Shown here piece after piece: positions 1 through 5,777 of a stretch of 6,595 nt of DNA. A model generated the notes under the pieces. That model was not told the DNA's origin and did not search any database. It saw only the letters and a list, made by a program, of their open reading frames with translations. Position 1 is the first letter of the stretch; the number at the start of each line of letters is the position of its first letter. Source of the DNA: Anaerolineales bacterium (GTDB taxonomy: Bacteria > Chloroflexota > Anaerolineae > Anaerolineales > E44-bin32); assembly GCA_011772595.1 (NCBI GenBank), contig WVZH01000335.1, forward strand, positions 3,821 to 10,415. The letters run 5' to 3'. A program made the translations under genes and the position numbers.

Positions 1-386
1 ACACGTCTTGTGCAATTGGTTCAACAGTTGCGCATGATTCACATCACATGGTTGTCGTAGGCACGGATGAGGCTGATATGGCACTGGCAGCGAATGAATT
101 GGCGAAAGTTGGAGGTGGTCAGATCGTCGTGAGGGGAGGCGAAGTACTTGCCAGCGTGGAATTGCCCATCGCAGGTCTGATGTCGGATGAGCGTGCAGAA
201 GTCGTTGCAGAGAAAGCGGCTGGTTTACTTGAGGCGTTCAAAGCGTGCGGTTGCACGCTAAATAATGCCAACATGCAGCTAAGTCTCCTGGCGTTGGTTG
301 TCATCCCCGATCTGCGCATCTCCGATAAGGGTCTGGTGGATGTAAATAAATTTGAGGTCATCTCAGTTGTCGCAGATGAAAACTGA
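1..386 (+). CDS. Adenine deaminase, C-terminal part (5' truncated by window edge)
   Basis: This is the last 127 codons of an adenine deaminase (AdeC/Ade family, amidohydrolase superfamily), which converts adenine to hypoxanthine and ammonia in the cytoplasm. The reading frame enters at base 3 with TSCAIGSTVAHDSHHMVVVG, which matches the conserved family block GS-x-AHDSHN-x-VVVG; here the usual Asn is His. It is followed by the GG-x-VV segment, the LPIAGLMSD motif and the tail VIPDLRISDKGLVDV, all typical of the C-terminal domain. The first in-frame ATG is at base 48, but it lies inside the conserved HDSHH-MVVVG block, so it is not the true start; the gene begins upstream of the window. The N-terminal metal-binding amidohydrolase half cannot be seen. 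A GntR regulator follows 54 bases later on the same strand. The deaminase would feed adenine into the hypoxanthine/xanthine route, which fits the carbamoyl-catabolism genes downstream. Family assignment is firm; activity cannot be judged from the tail alone. Confidence 0.93.
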   Translation, partial: TSCAIGSTVAHDSHHMVVVGTDEADMALAANELAKVGGGQIVVRGGEVLASVELPIAGLMSDERAEVVAEKAAGLLEAFKACGCTLNNANMQLSLLALVVIPDLRISDKGLVDVNKFEVISVVADEN

Positions 387-440
387 TACGTGGCCTAGAA
401 CAAATTTTGATTCATTCCTTCAATCACAAACTGGATTCGC

Positions 441-1190
441 ATGACAACGGAGACTCAATCTAAGTCAGACGATAACAAACGGCGGCCATTGTACCAGCAG
501 ACTGCTGAAGTGCTTGAGAAATTGCTGGAAGAGATGGAGCCCGGTGACTTTCTTCCTTCTGAACCCGCATTGGCGAGACAGATAGGTGTCTCAAGGGCAA
601 CGTTGCGTGAAGCCATGCGCTCATTCGAGGAACGTGGGCTGATTTTAAGGCAGCAGGGCGTTGGCACATCCGTTCGACGCGAACCCCAGATGATCGAAAC
701 CGGATTGGAAGTGCTTGAGAGCGTCCTTACGCTTGCAAGTAGGAACGACCTCGAAATCGATTTAGACGATCTCACAATTGGGGAGCGTCAACCGACTAAG
801 GTTGAAAGCGAGCTCTTTAAAATCGACGCGACAACCCCGGTGATTGAGGTTTCGAGAGTTCTAAATGTCGACGGTCATCCCGTCACATATCTCATCGACG
901 TGATACCAAAGGACTTGATTCCTCAAGAGGTCATGGAGGAGGATTTCAAAGGCTCGGTCCTCGATGTGCTACTCGTGCGAGGTGAGCCGGTCTTAAGTCA
1001 TTCGCGGACGGAGATCACTGCAATGGCGGCATCGGCGGAAATTGCGCGTCGGCTCAAGATACGGCAGGGCGATGTGCTTTTGGTCCTGGAGGCGTGGCTC
1101 TGCACGCAAGACGGGAATTCGATTGATCATTCCTTGAGTTATTTTCTTCCAGGAACGTTTCGTTTTCATGTCGTGCGACGTGTTGGATGA
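441..1190 (+). CDS. GntR-family transcription regulator with UTRA ligand-binding domain (HutC subfamily)
   Basis: A 249-residue DNA-binding regulator. Residues about 15-80 form the GntR winged helix-turn-helix: the LPSEPALARQIGVSRATLRE segment (38-57) is the recognition core, and RQQGVGTSVRR (70-80) is the wing. Residues about 100-247 fit a UTRA effector domain, with the VIEVSRVLNVDGHPVTYLID strand pattern near 134-153 and the ending SLSYFLPGTFRFHVVRR. The length is normal for HutC-type proteins (about 240-250). The ATG at 441 is chosen because an in-frame stop lies upstream (408-410), no other start lies between, and the next Met (residue 32) is inside the DNA-binding domain. No convincing Shine-Dalgarno sequence precedes it. 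It sits between adenine deaminase and the transcarbamylases on the same strand, so control of this cluster by a purine- or ureide-derived ligand is a reasonable inference. The ligand and the sign of regulation are not visible. Confidence 0.93.
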   Translation: MTTETQSKSDDNKRRPLYQQTAEVLEKLLEEMEPGDFLPSEPALARQIGVSRATLREAMRSFEERGLILRQQGVGTSVRREPQMIETGLEVLESVLTLASRNDLEIDLDDLTIGERQPTKVESELFKIDATTPVIEVSRVLNVDGHPVTYLIDVIPKDLIPQEVMEEDFKGSVLDVLLVRGEPVLSHSRTEITAMAASAEIARRLKIRQGDVLLVLEAWLCTQDGNSIDHSLSYFLPGTFRFHVVRRVG

Positions 1191-1213
1191 TGAATTCGCG
1201 TCGATAAAGATCG

Positions 1214-1228
1214 TCCTTATAGTAAGGA
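1214..1228. promoter_or_regulatory. Candidate operator palindrome upstream of the first transcarbamylase
   Basis: TCCTTA-TAG-TAAGGA is a perfect inverted repeat with 6-base arms and a 3-base centre, and two further pairs (1211/1231 and 1212/1230) flank one mismatch. It lies in the 94-base gap between the regulator and the first transcarbamylase, the natural place for autogenous or local control by the GntR protein. A -10-like TATAAC at 1235-1240 follows just downstream, but I see no good -35 at the right distance. The arms do not match the GT-x-TA-x-AC core often quoted for HutC-type sites, so assignment to the neighbouring regulator rests on position only. Confidence 0.35.
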
Positions 1229-1270
1229 AGAGCATATAACGTGCATGAGTGGGCACGGATTACAGAATCA

Positions 1271-1276
1271 AAGGAG
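1271..1276 (+). promoter_or_regulatory. Ribosome binding site that fixes the start of the first transcarbamylase
   Basis: AAGGAG stands 8 bases before the ATG at 1285. An in-frame GTG at 1249 would add 12 residues, but the Shine-Dalgarno sequence would then lie inside the gene, and those residues do not resemble a transcarbamylase N-terminus. ATG 1285 is therefore the better start. Confidence 0.8.
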
Positions 1277-1284
1277 AAAAGACC

Positions 1285-2235
1285 ATGCGCAGTTTTGCAG
1301 GGCGGGACATCCTTTCGTTGAAAGGATTCGAACGCCATGAATATTTCCGTGTCTTTGAGGTTTGTGATCTCTTGGCTCCAATTGCGCAAGACCGGGAGAA
1401 GTCGGACTTATTGGCGGATAAGATCCTGGTAACGGCGTTCTATCAACCGAGCACGCGCACACGCTTGGCACACGAGGCGGCGATGTTGCGACTGGGTGGG
1501 AGTGTGACGGGATTCTCAGATGTCAAGATGACGCGCGCTGGAGATTTTTACCAGGAATCCATCAAGGACACAGTCCATATGCTGGAGTACTATGGTGATG
1601 TGATTGTGATGCGTCATTTCCAGCAAGGTGCGCCCGCGGAGGCGGCGCGCTGGGCGAGCATCCCGGTCATCAACGCTGGCGATGGGTGGGGGGAACATCC
1701 CACTCAAGTGCTTACCGACATGTACACGATCCATAAGGAAAAAGGAACGCTCGATGGCCTGCACTTCGTTCTTGTGGGCGACATGCGCATGCGCACCATG
1801 CATTCCATGAGCTATGCGATGTCGCAATTCGACATTGAGGCGACATACATTTCCCCGCCGGAGATGTCGCTTACGAAGGAGTTCAAGGCGGAACTTGATG
1901 AGCTCAACCTCAGCTATCGGGAAGTCAAGCACATTGATGAGGCCATTGCGGACGCCGACGTGATTTACATGGAACCTGTTGTGCAGCCTGATTACACCAA
2001 GAGTCGGGATGAACGTGAGGGTGATGTTGGTCTTACACCGGCGAATTACCAGGTCACAAAAGCGTTAATGCGGAAAGCGAAACCCGATTCGATCGTCCTG
2101 CATTCGCTGCCCAGAATGGATGAGCTATTGGAGGAAGTTGACGACACCCGCCATGCACGCTATTGGGTGGAAGCCTTTAACGGCGTGGTAATGAGGATGG
2201 GGCTATTGGCGTTGGTTCTCGGAGCGATGGAGTAG
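1285..2235 (+). CDS. Aspartate-carbamoyltransferase-like transcarbamylase, probably catabolic, substrate unknown
   Basis: A 316-residue member of the aspartate/ornithine carbamoyltransferase superfamily, full length for a catalytic chain. The carbamoyl-phosphate half is intact: STRTR at 56-60, Arg110 in VMRH, and HPTQ at 138-141 inside NAGDGWGEHPTQ. The second domain has VGD-MRM-RTMHS (Arg170, equivalent to E. coli PyrB Arg167) and HSLPRMDE at 273-280 (PyrB HPLPRVDE). The aspartate pocket is different: aligned by eye with E. coli PyrB, the 80s loop TSLGKK becomes TRAGDF (83-88), so Ser80, Lys83 and Lys84 are replaced, and Arg229 in YMTRVQ becomes Pro231 in YMEPVVQ. It therefore probably does not use aspartate. 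It lies upstream of a second transcarbamylase and carbamate kinase, so it likely works towards carbamoyl phosphate. An ATCase paralogue proposed to be a ureidoglycine carbamoyltransferase has been described from Rubrobacter; that is a plausible but unproven match. Annotating it as pyrB would probably be wrong. Confidence 0.85.
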   Translation: MRSFAGRDILSLKGFERHEYFRVFEVCDLLAPIAQDREKSDLLADKILVTAFYQPSTRTRLAHEAAMLRLGGSVTGFSDVKMTRAGDFYQESIKDTVHMLEYYGDVIVMRHFQQGAPAEAARWASIPVINAGDGWGEHPTQVLTDMYTIHKEKGTLDGLHFVLVGDMRMRTMHSMSYAMSQFDIEATYISPPEMSLTKEFKAELDELNLSYREVKHIDEAIADADVIYMEPVVQPDYTKSRDEREGDVGLTPANYQVTKALMRKAKPDSIVLHSLPRMDELLEEVDDTRHARYWVEAFNGVVMRMGLLALVLGAME

Positions 2236-2258
2236 AGCAGGGACCTGGAAATTGGGAA

Positions 2259-2323
2259 TAGGGATCAGGATTGTATTTGAGGAATAGAATCGCTGAACCC
2301 TGATCCCCCGTCCCTGATCCCTA
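2259..2323. repeat. Inverted and direct repeats in the spacer between the two transcarbamylases
   Basis: TAGGGATCAGG (2259-2269) is repeated as its exact complement CCTGATCCCTA (2313-2323), an 11-base perfect inverted repeat with a 43-base loop. A second right arm, CCTGATCCC (2299-2307), can pair with 2261-2269 instead. The two right arms also form a 10-base direct repeat CCCTGATCCC at 2298-2307 and 2312-2321, 14 bases apart. There is no T-run after the stem, so this is not a standard terminator. It could be a dispersed intergenic repeat, an RNA structure affecting expression of the downstream gene, or a protein-binding array. Confidence 0.6.
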
Positions 2324-2336
2324 GGAAAAATCAGTC

Positions 2337-2341
2337 AGGAG
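2337..2341 (+). promoter_or_regulatory. Ribosome binding site of the knotted transcarbamylase
   Basis: AGGAG lies 9 bases before ATG 2351. It begins 13 bases after the distal arm of the spacer's inverted repeat, so folding of that repeat would leave the site free, although the short TGGGACCCA palindrome at 2342-2350 lies between it and the start codon. Confidence 0.7.
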
Positions 2342-2350
2342 TGGGACCCA

Positions 2351-3331
2351 ATGAAGACTGACTTAAGAGGCAGGGACTTCATATGCGATCTTGATTTCAG
2401 CCGTGAGGAGGTTGAGACCATCCTCGACGTCGCTTTCGATTTGAAACGCAAGCGAGCACTAGGAGAGGCTCATCCCTACTTACGTGATAAAGTCTTGGCG
2501 ATGTTGTTCTTCTTCAGCAGCACACGCACACGTGGTTCCTTTGAAGCTGGGATGGCTCAACTCGGGGGTCACGCGGCTTTTATTGAATCGCGCACAACGC
2601 AAATTTCACACGGCGACACAGAGAAGGAGATGGGAGAGATCTTTGGCCGGTACTTCGACGGAATTGCCATCCGGCACGTCGATTGGGGTATTGGAAACCG
2701 ATATATCAACCTGGTTGCAGAAGCCTCGCGTGTGCCCGTCTTGAATATGCAGTGCGATTTCTACCATCCGCATCAATGCCTTGCAGATCTGATGACCATC
2801 ATAGAGAAGAAGGGGCGCGATCTGCGCGGAAAGAAGATGGTAGTTTCGTGGGCCTATGCAGCCTCATACTTGAAGCCCATCTCGGTCCCCCAATCGCTGA
2901 TCTTACAGATGCCACGCTTTGGGTTGGATGTCGTGCTATCGCATCCCCCGGAATTCAAATTAATGCCGGAGATCATGGAGCAGGCCTGGGGACAAGCGCG
3001 CAAACATAAGACCGGATTTGAGGTCGTTGACAGCATGGAAAGGGGCTTGAAGGATGCGGATATAGTGTACGCCAAATCATGGGGCCCACTTTGCACTACA
3101 TCCGATGCGGAGGAAGGTAAGCGGATTCAGGATCAGTACAAGGATTGGATCACGGACGAGAGCAAGATGGGGTTGGCAAAAGATGATGCGATCTACATGC
3201 ACCCTCTACCTGCGGATCGAAACATCGAAGTCACTGATGAAGTCATTGATGGACGGAACAGTGTGGTGTTTGATGAGGCTGAAAACCGCATGCATGCCCA
3301 AAAAGCTGTGATGGCCCTGACAATGAGATGA
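2351..3331 (+). CDS. Knotted carbamoyltransferase of the YgeW / acetylornithine-transcarbamylase type
   Basis: A 326-residue transcarbamylase clearly different from its upstream neighbour. The carbamoyl-phosphate motif STRTR is at 57-61, with Arg108 in IRH and HPHQ at 139-142 in NMQCDFYHPHQ. Residues 158-182 (LRGKKMVVSWAY...KPISVPQ) closely resemble E. coli YgeW (LKGKKIAMTWAY...KPLSVPQ), and this Pro-containing loop is the knot-forming feature of YgeW and acetyl- or succinylornithine transcarbamylases. The C-terminus (IRDQY-like IQDQYKDWITDESKM, then FDEAENRMHAQKAVMAL) looks more like acetylornithine transcarbamylase. The active-site motif is HPLPADR (284-290), where YgeW, OTCase and AOTCase have HCLP. 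AGGAG precedes ATG 2351. Carbamate kinase begins 16 bases after its stop, so the two are almost surely cotranscribed, implying phosphorolysis of a carbamoylated compound for ATP. YgeW in E. coli belongs to a purine-degradation cluster that also has a carbamate kinase (YqeA). The substrate is not determined; arginine biosynthesis is an alternative but less likely given the neighbours. Confidence 0.88.
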   Translation: MKTDLRGRDFICDLDFSREEVETILDVAFDLKRKRALGEAHPYLRDKVLAMLFFFSSTRTRGSFEAGMAQLGGHAAFIESRTTQISHGDTEKEMGEIFGRYFDGIAIRHVDWGIGNRYINLVAEASRVPVLNMQCDFYHPHQCLADLMTIIEKKGRDLRGKKMVVSWAYAASYLKPISVPQSLILQMPRFGLDVVLSHPPEFKLMPEIMEQAWGQARKHKTGFEVVDSMERGLKDADIVYAKSWGPLCTTSDAEEGKRIQDQYKDWITDESKMGLAKDDAIYMHPLPADRNIEVTDEVIDGRNSVVFDEAENRMHAQKAVMALTMR

Positions 3332-3347
3332 ACAGGAAGGTCTCGGG

Positions 3348-4304
3348 ATGACAAAAGCAAAGGACAAGAAGGTTGCCATCGTGGCCGTCGGGGGTAATTC
3401 CCTGATACCGGACAAAGACCACAAGACCATCCCCGATCAATACGCAGCCGCTTCTGAGACCATTTCACACATTGTGGGAATGATCTCGTCGGGATGGGAC
3501 GTGGTCATTACACATGGCAACGGACCGCAGGTTGGATTTATTTTGCGCCGGTCTGAGCTGGCACTCCACGAGCTGCACCCGGTGCCGCTCGATTATTGTG
3601 GCGCAGATACGCAAGGCGCGATCGGTTACATGTTCCAACGAGCTTTGTACAACGATTTCCGCAAGCGGGGGATCGAGAAACAAGCGGCGACGGTCGTGAC
3701 GCAGGTGCTTGTAGATCGAGAGGATCCCGCATTCAAGAATCCATCCAAGCCGATCGGTTCTTTCATGGACGAGGAAACGGCCCGCACCCGAAGTTCGGCG
3801 GATGGGTGGTCGGTCGTCGAGGACGCAGGAAGGGGATGGCGCCGTGTGGTTCCTTCCCCTCTTCCTATTCGCATCGTACAACGCGAAGCGATACAGGTTT
3901 TAATTGATGCCGGTTTCGTGGTCATCGGGGTCGGGGGAGGCGGGATTCCCGTTGTCGAGGATGAAAACGGGGATCTCCAGGGAGTCGAGGCCGTCATCGA
4001 CAAGGACTTTGCCTCTTCCCTGCTGGCGACCAGCATCGCCGCTGACCTGTTCTTGATCTCCACGGCGGTTGAGAAGGTGGCAATCAACTTCAACCAACCG
4101 GATCAGCAGTGGCTCGACCACATGACGCTCGCCGAAGCCAGGAAGTACCTAGAAGAAGGACACTTCGCCAAGGGTAGCATGGAGCCGAAAATCCGCGCCA
4201 TTATTGAGTACCTTGAGCGAGGGGGTCGAGAGGCTATCGTTACGAATCCAGAGAATATTGAACGGGCGTTGTCGGGTGAGACAGGGACGCGGATTACCTT
4301 GTAA
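3348..4304 (+). CDS. arcC: Carbamate kinase
   Basis: A 318-residue cytoplasmic kinase of the amino-acid-kinase fold that interconverts carbamoyl phosphate plus ADP with carbamate plus ATP; carbamate then breaks down to CO2 and ammonia. The family signatures are in order: VAVGGNSL (12-19), VITHGNGPQVG (53-63), the CGADTQGAIGYM segment, VIGVGGGGIPV, AVIDKDFASSLLA, and the C-terminal block GSMEPKIRAIIEYLERGG followed by SGETGTRI. Length is normal for the family. AGGAAGG at 3334-3340 lies 7 bases before ATG 3348, and the gene follows the knotted transcarbamylase after 16 bases, indicating a two-gene translational unit. Arginine deiminase is absent from the window, and neither transcarbamylase looks like a classical ornithine enzyme, so the kinase probably harvests carbamoyl phosphate from ureide breakdown rather than from the arginine deiminase route. 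The symbol arcC is used in the family sense; yqeA would be the E. coli analogue by context. Confidence 0.96.
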   Translation: MTKAKDKKVAIVAVGGNSLIPDKDHKTIPDQYAAASETISHIVGMISSGWDVVITHGNGPQVGFILRRSELALHELHPVPLDYCGADTQGAIGYMFQRALYNDFRKRGIEKQAATVVTQVLVDREDPAFKNPSKPIGSFMDEETARTRSSADGWSVVEDAGRGWRRVVPSPLPIRIVQREAIQVLIDAGFVVIGVGGGGIPVVEDENGDLQGVEAVIDKDFASSLLATSIAADLFLISTAVEKVAINFNQPDQQWLDHMTLAEARKYLEEGHFAKGSMEPKIRAIIEYLERGGREAIVTNPENIERALSGETGTRITL

Positions 4305-4339
4305 GGCGTGATCGCTCATCTGGGATAAACGGAGAGGAG

Positions 4340-4348
4340 AGGAGGTGA
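4340..4348 (+). promoter_or_regulatory. Perfect Shine-Dalgarno sequence inside the leader of the lipoprotein gene
   Basis: AGGAGGTGA is an exact complement of the 16S rRNA anti-Shine-Dalgarno, within a purine-rich run (4331-4353). It is 79 bases before the lipoprotein ATG, too far to serve it. An ATG at 4359, 10 bases downstream, opens a 36-codon frame ending at 4469, overlapping the first codons of the lipoprotein in another frame. It may serve a leader peptide, or be a chance purine tract. Confidence 0.35.
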
Positions 4349-4358
4349 GAGGGCAACA

Positions 4359-4469
4359 ATGTGCGACTTCACAAAAACGTATCTTCGTAGCGTCACTCAA
4401 CAAAACCCTTTGAGGAGGAGTTCGAGATGCAAAAGAAGAGGTACTGGCGTTTCGCCGCGATGTTTGTGA
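4359..4469 (+). CDS. Possible 36-residue leader ORF overlapping the lipoprotein start (speculative)
   Basis: It starts MCDFTKTYLRSVTQQNPLRR and ends in a basic, Arg/Cys-rich tail at TGA 4467-4469. It is supported only by the near-ideal Shine-Dalgarno 10 bases upstream and by its position: its translation would run through the ribosome binding site and start of the lipoprotein gene, so it could couple or interfere with that gene's translation. I recognise no family. The last 14 codons lie within the lipoprotein signal-peptide region, so their composition is set by that gene. It may well not be a real gene. Confidence 0.18.
   Translation: MCDFTKTYLRSVTQQNPLRRSSRCKRRGTGVSPRCL
4413..4420 (+). 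promoter_or_regulatory. Strong ribosome binding site of the BMP lipoprotein
   Basis: AGGAGGAG sits 6 bases before ATG 4427. Such a strong site fits the high expression usually needed for a substrate-binding protein relative to its ATPase and permeases. Confidence 0.8.
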
Positions 4470-5704
4470 TTTTGACCGCGCTCGTGACGGCTTGCGCTCC
4501 GACAGAGGTCGTCAAGACCGTGGTCGTCACAGAGATCGTTGAGGGGGAAGTTGTCGAGAAGGTTATCACCGCCACACCACTACCCGAGGCGCCAGAGGAG
4601 GCTGCTGCACCTAAGATGAAGGCTTGTTTCATCTACGTTGGCCCAATCGGCGACTTTGGCTGGACCCATGCGCACAATGAAGGTCGGGTTTATGTGGACG
4701 AGCAGTTTGATTGGCTGGAAACGGCCTATGCGGAATCCGTACCTGAGGCCGACGCCGATCGCTTCTTGGATCGCTTCGTGGTGGAGGAGGAATGCGACGT
4801 CGTGTTTACCACGAGCTTTGGCTTCATGGACGGCACACTTGTCGCCGCCGAAAAGTATCCGGACAATCTTTTCTTCCATTGCTCAGGTTTCATGCGTGCA
4901 CCCAACATGGGCACTTACATGGCAGATTTCTACCAGCTATATTACCTGAATGGTCTTATGGCTGGCGCGTTGACCAAAACGGGCAAAGTGGGTTATGTGG
5001 CAGCTCACCCCATTCCCGAGGTCGTTCGTCACATCAATGCCTTCACCCTAGGTGTAAGAGAAGTGAACCCTGAAGCAACCGTGGATGTCCGCTGGCTGTT
5101 CGAGTGGTATGACCCGGCAGCGGCGCGTGAGGCCGCTGAAGCGCTTATTGCTGCAGGCGCTGACACCTTGGCTTTCACGGAGGACTCACCGGCGGTCGTC
5201 GAAGTAGGAGAGGAATACACGGATCAAGGTCAACCGGTCTACACATTCAGTCATTACAGTCCGATGGGAGACTTCGGTCCCGATTCGGCCGTTAGCGGTC
5301 AACTCGTCGATTGGGGCATCATCTACGAAGACATCCTGATGAAGGCTTACCTGGGGGTCTATGATAATACCAATCTGGCGGACGTTGACTACTGGTGGCT
5401 GATGCGCGAAGGAGCTGCGGTCCTTGGCGCACGCTTCGGCGAACAAATCAACCCGAAATTCGAGGACGAACTCAAAGCCGTTATGGTTTCGGATCCGCTC
5501 CTGGGCGAGATCAGTGTGTACGACCTGGTCTTCAAGCGCTTCGAGCAGATGGTAGATCCGGCCATGCTGTTCGATCCATTTACCGGTCCCATCACTGATC
5601 AAGATGGTACCCTGCGGCTTCAAGCTGGTCAGCGGTTAACTTACGGTGAGCTATTGACCATCGACTGGTTTGTTGAGGGTAACGTCGGCACGATCCCGAG
5701 ATAG
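4427..5704 (+). CDS. BMP/PnrA-family ABC transporter substrate-binding lipoprotein
   Basis: A 425-residue extracytoplasmic binding protein. The N-terminus is a lipoprotein signal: basic MQKKRYWR, a hydrophobic core, and lipobox LVTAC with Cys23 as the lipidation site. Residues 24-63 form a flexible linker rich in Val, Thr, Glu and Pro (TVVVTEIVEGEVVE, then Pro/Ala/Glu), a style common in Chloroflexota binding proteins. The BMP domain (basic membrane protein / PnrA) runs from about residue 64 to 365: KACFIYVGPIGDFGW, VVFTTSFGFMDG, YPDNLFFHCSG, the YYLNGLMAGALTKTGKVGYVAA segment, and the late VSGQLVDWGIIYEDIL region. Characterised family members bind nucleosides (PnrA, BmpA, YufN-type) and some bind other compounds such as riboflavin, so a purine nucleoside or related molecule is likely here given the adenine deaminase and transcarbamylases. 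The matching ATPase follows after 81 bases and a strong hairpin. The true ligand is not readable from sequence. Confidence 0.94.
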   Translation: MQKKRYWRFAAMFVILTALVTACAPTEVVKTVVVTEIVEGEVVEKVITATPLPEAPEEAAAPKMKACFIYVGPIGDFGWTHAHNEGRVYVDEQFDWLETAYAESVPEADADRFLDRFVVEEECDVVFTTSFGFMDGTLVAAEKYPDNLFFHCSGFMRAPNMGTYMADFYQLYYLNGLMAGALTKTGKVGYVAAHPIPEVVRHINAFTLGVREVNPEATVDVRWLFEWYDPAAAREAAEALIAAGADTLAFTEDSPAVVEVGEEYTDQGQPVYTFSHYSPMGDFGPDSAVSGQLVDWGIIYEDILMKAYLGVYDNTNLADVDYWWLMREGAAVLGARFGEQINPKFEDELKAVMVSDPLLGEISVYDLVFKRFEQMVDPAMLFDPFTGPITDQDGTLRLQAGQRLTYGELLTIDWFVEGNVGTIPR

Positions 5705-5717
5705 ATTTTCCACAAAC

Positions 5718-5733
5718 CTACGATCCGACGTAG
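5718..5733 (+). other. Small hairpin in the lipoprotein-ATPase spacer
   Basis: CTACG and CGTAG form a perfect 5-base stem with a 6-base loop, starting 13 bases after the lipoprotein stop and 8 bases before the much stronger hairpin. On its own it is weak and could be chance; together with the next hairpin it may protect the 3' end of the upstream message. Confidence 0.3.
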
Positions 5734-5741
5734 CACTCCAT

Positions 5742-5770
5742 CCCGGGGGTACCACCCTGGTACCCCCGGG
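5742..5770 (+). terminator. Very strong intercistronic hairpin (partial terminator or mRNA-end stabiliser)
   Basis: CCCGGGGGTACCA, a 3-base CCC loop, and TGGTACCCCCGGG form a perfect 13-base stem, mostly G-C. It is followed by only TTT and then GCAG, a poor U-tract, so termination is probably incomplete. It lies between the substrate-binding protein and its ATPase, where many transporter operons use a hairpin to keep the binding-protein message abundant and the ATPase/permease message low. CAAACC at 5713-5718 can pair with GGTTTG at 5769-5774, overlapping the base of this stem, which would allow an alternative fold. Confidence 0.65.
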
Positions 5771-5777
5771 TTTGCAG

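Noticed and set aside
48..386. A separate 112-residue gene starting at ATG 48
   Set aside because: The frame is open upstream, and the residues before the Met complete the adenine deaminase HDSH motif, so this is an internal Met.
1249..1284. GTG at 1249 as start of the first transcarbamylase, adding 12 residues
   Set aside because: A clean AAGGAG lies inside that extension, 8 bases before ATG 1285, and the extra residues do not resemble a family N-terminus.
1784..1795. 12-base perfect palindrome TGCGCATGCGCA
   Set aside because: It lies inside the conserved VGDMRMRT coding stretch and is explained by repeated Met-Arg codons.
1285..2235. Annotation as biosynthetic aspartate carbamoyltransferase (pyrB)
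   Set aside because: Key aspartate-binding residues are replaced, no regulatory chain or other pyrimidine genes are present, and it shares the strand with carbamate kinase and a second transcarbamylase.
2259..2323. Rho-independent terminator between the transcarbamylases
   Set aside because: The loop is over 40 bases and the stem is not followed by a T-run.
3626..4093. Long open frame on the minus strand opposite carbamate kinase
   Set aside because: It is a shadow of the well-supported carbamate kinase frame, with no recognisable motifs or ribosome binding site.
2351..4304. Arginine deiminase (arcABC) operon
   Set aside because: No arginine deiminase or arginine/ornithine antiporter is visible, and the transcarbamylase next to the kinase is a knotted YgeW/AOTCase type, not a classical ornithine enzyme.
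5186..5623. Long open frame on the minus strand opposite the BMP lipoprotein
   Set aside because: It is a shadow of the lipoprotein gene, with no domain resemblance.
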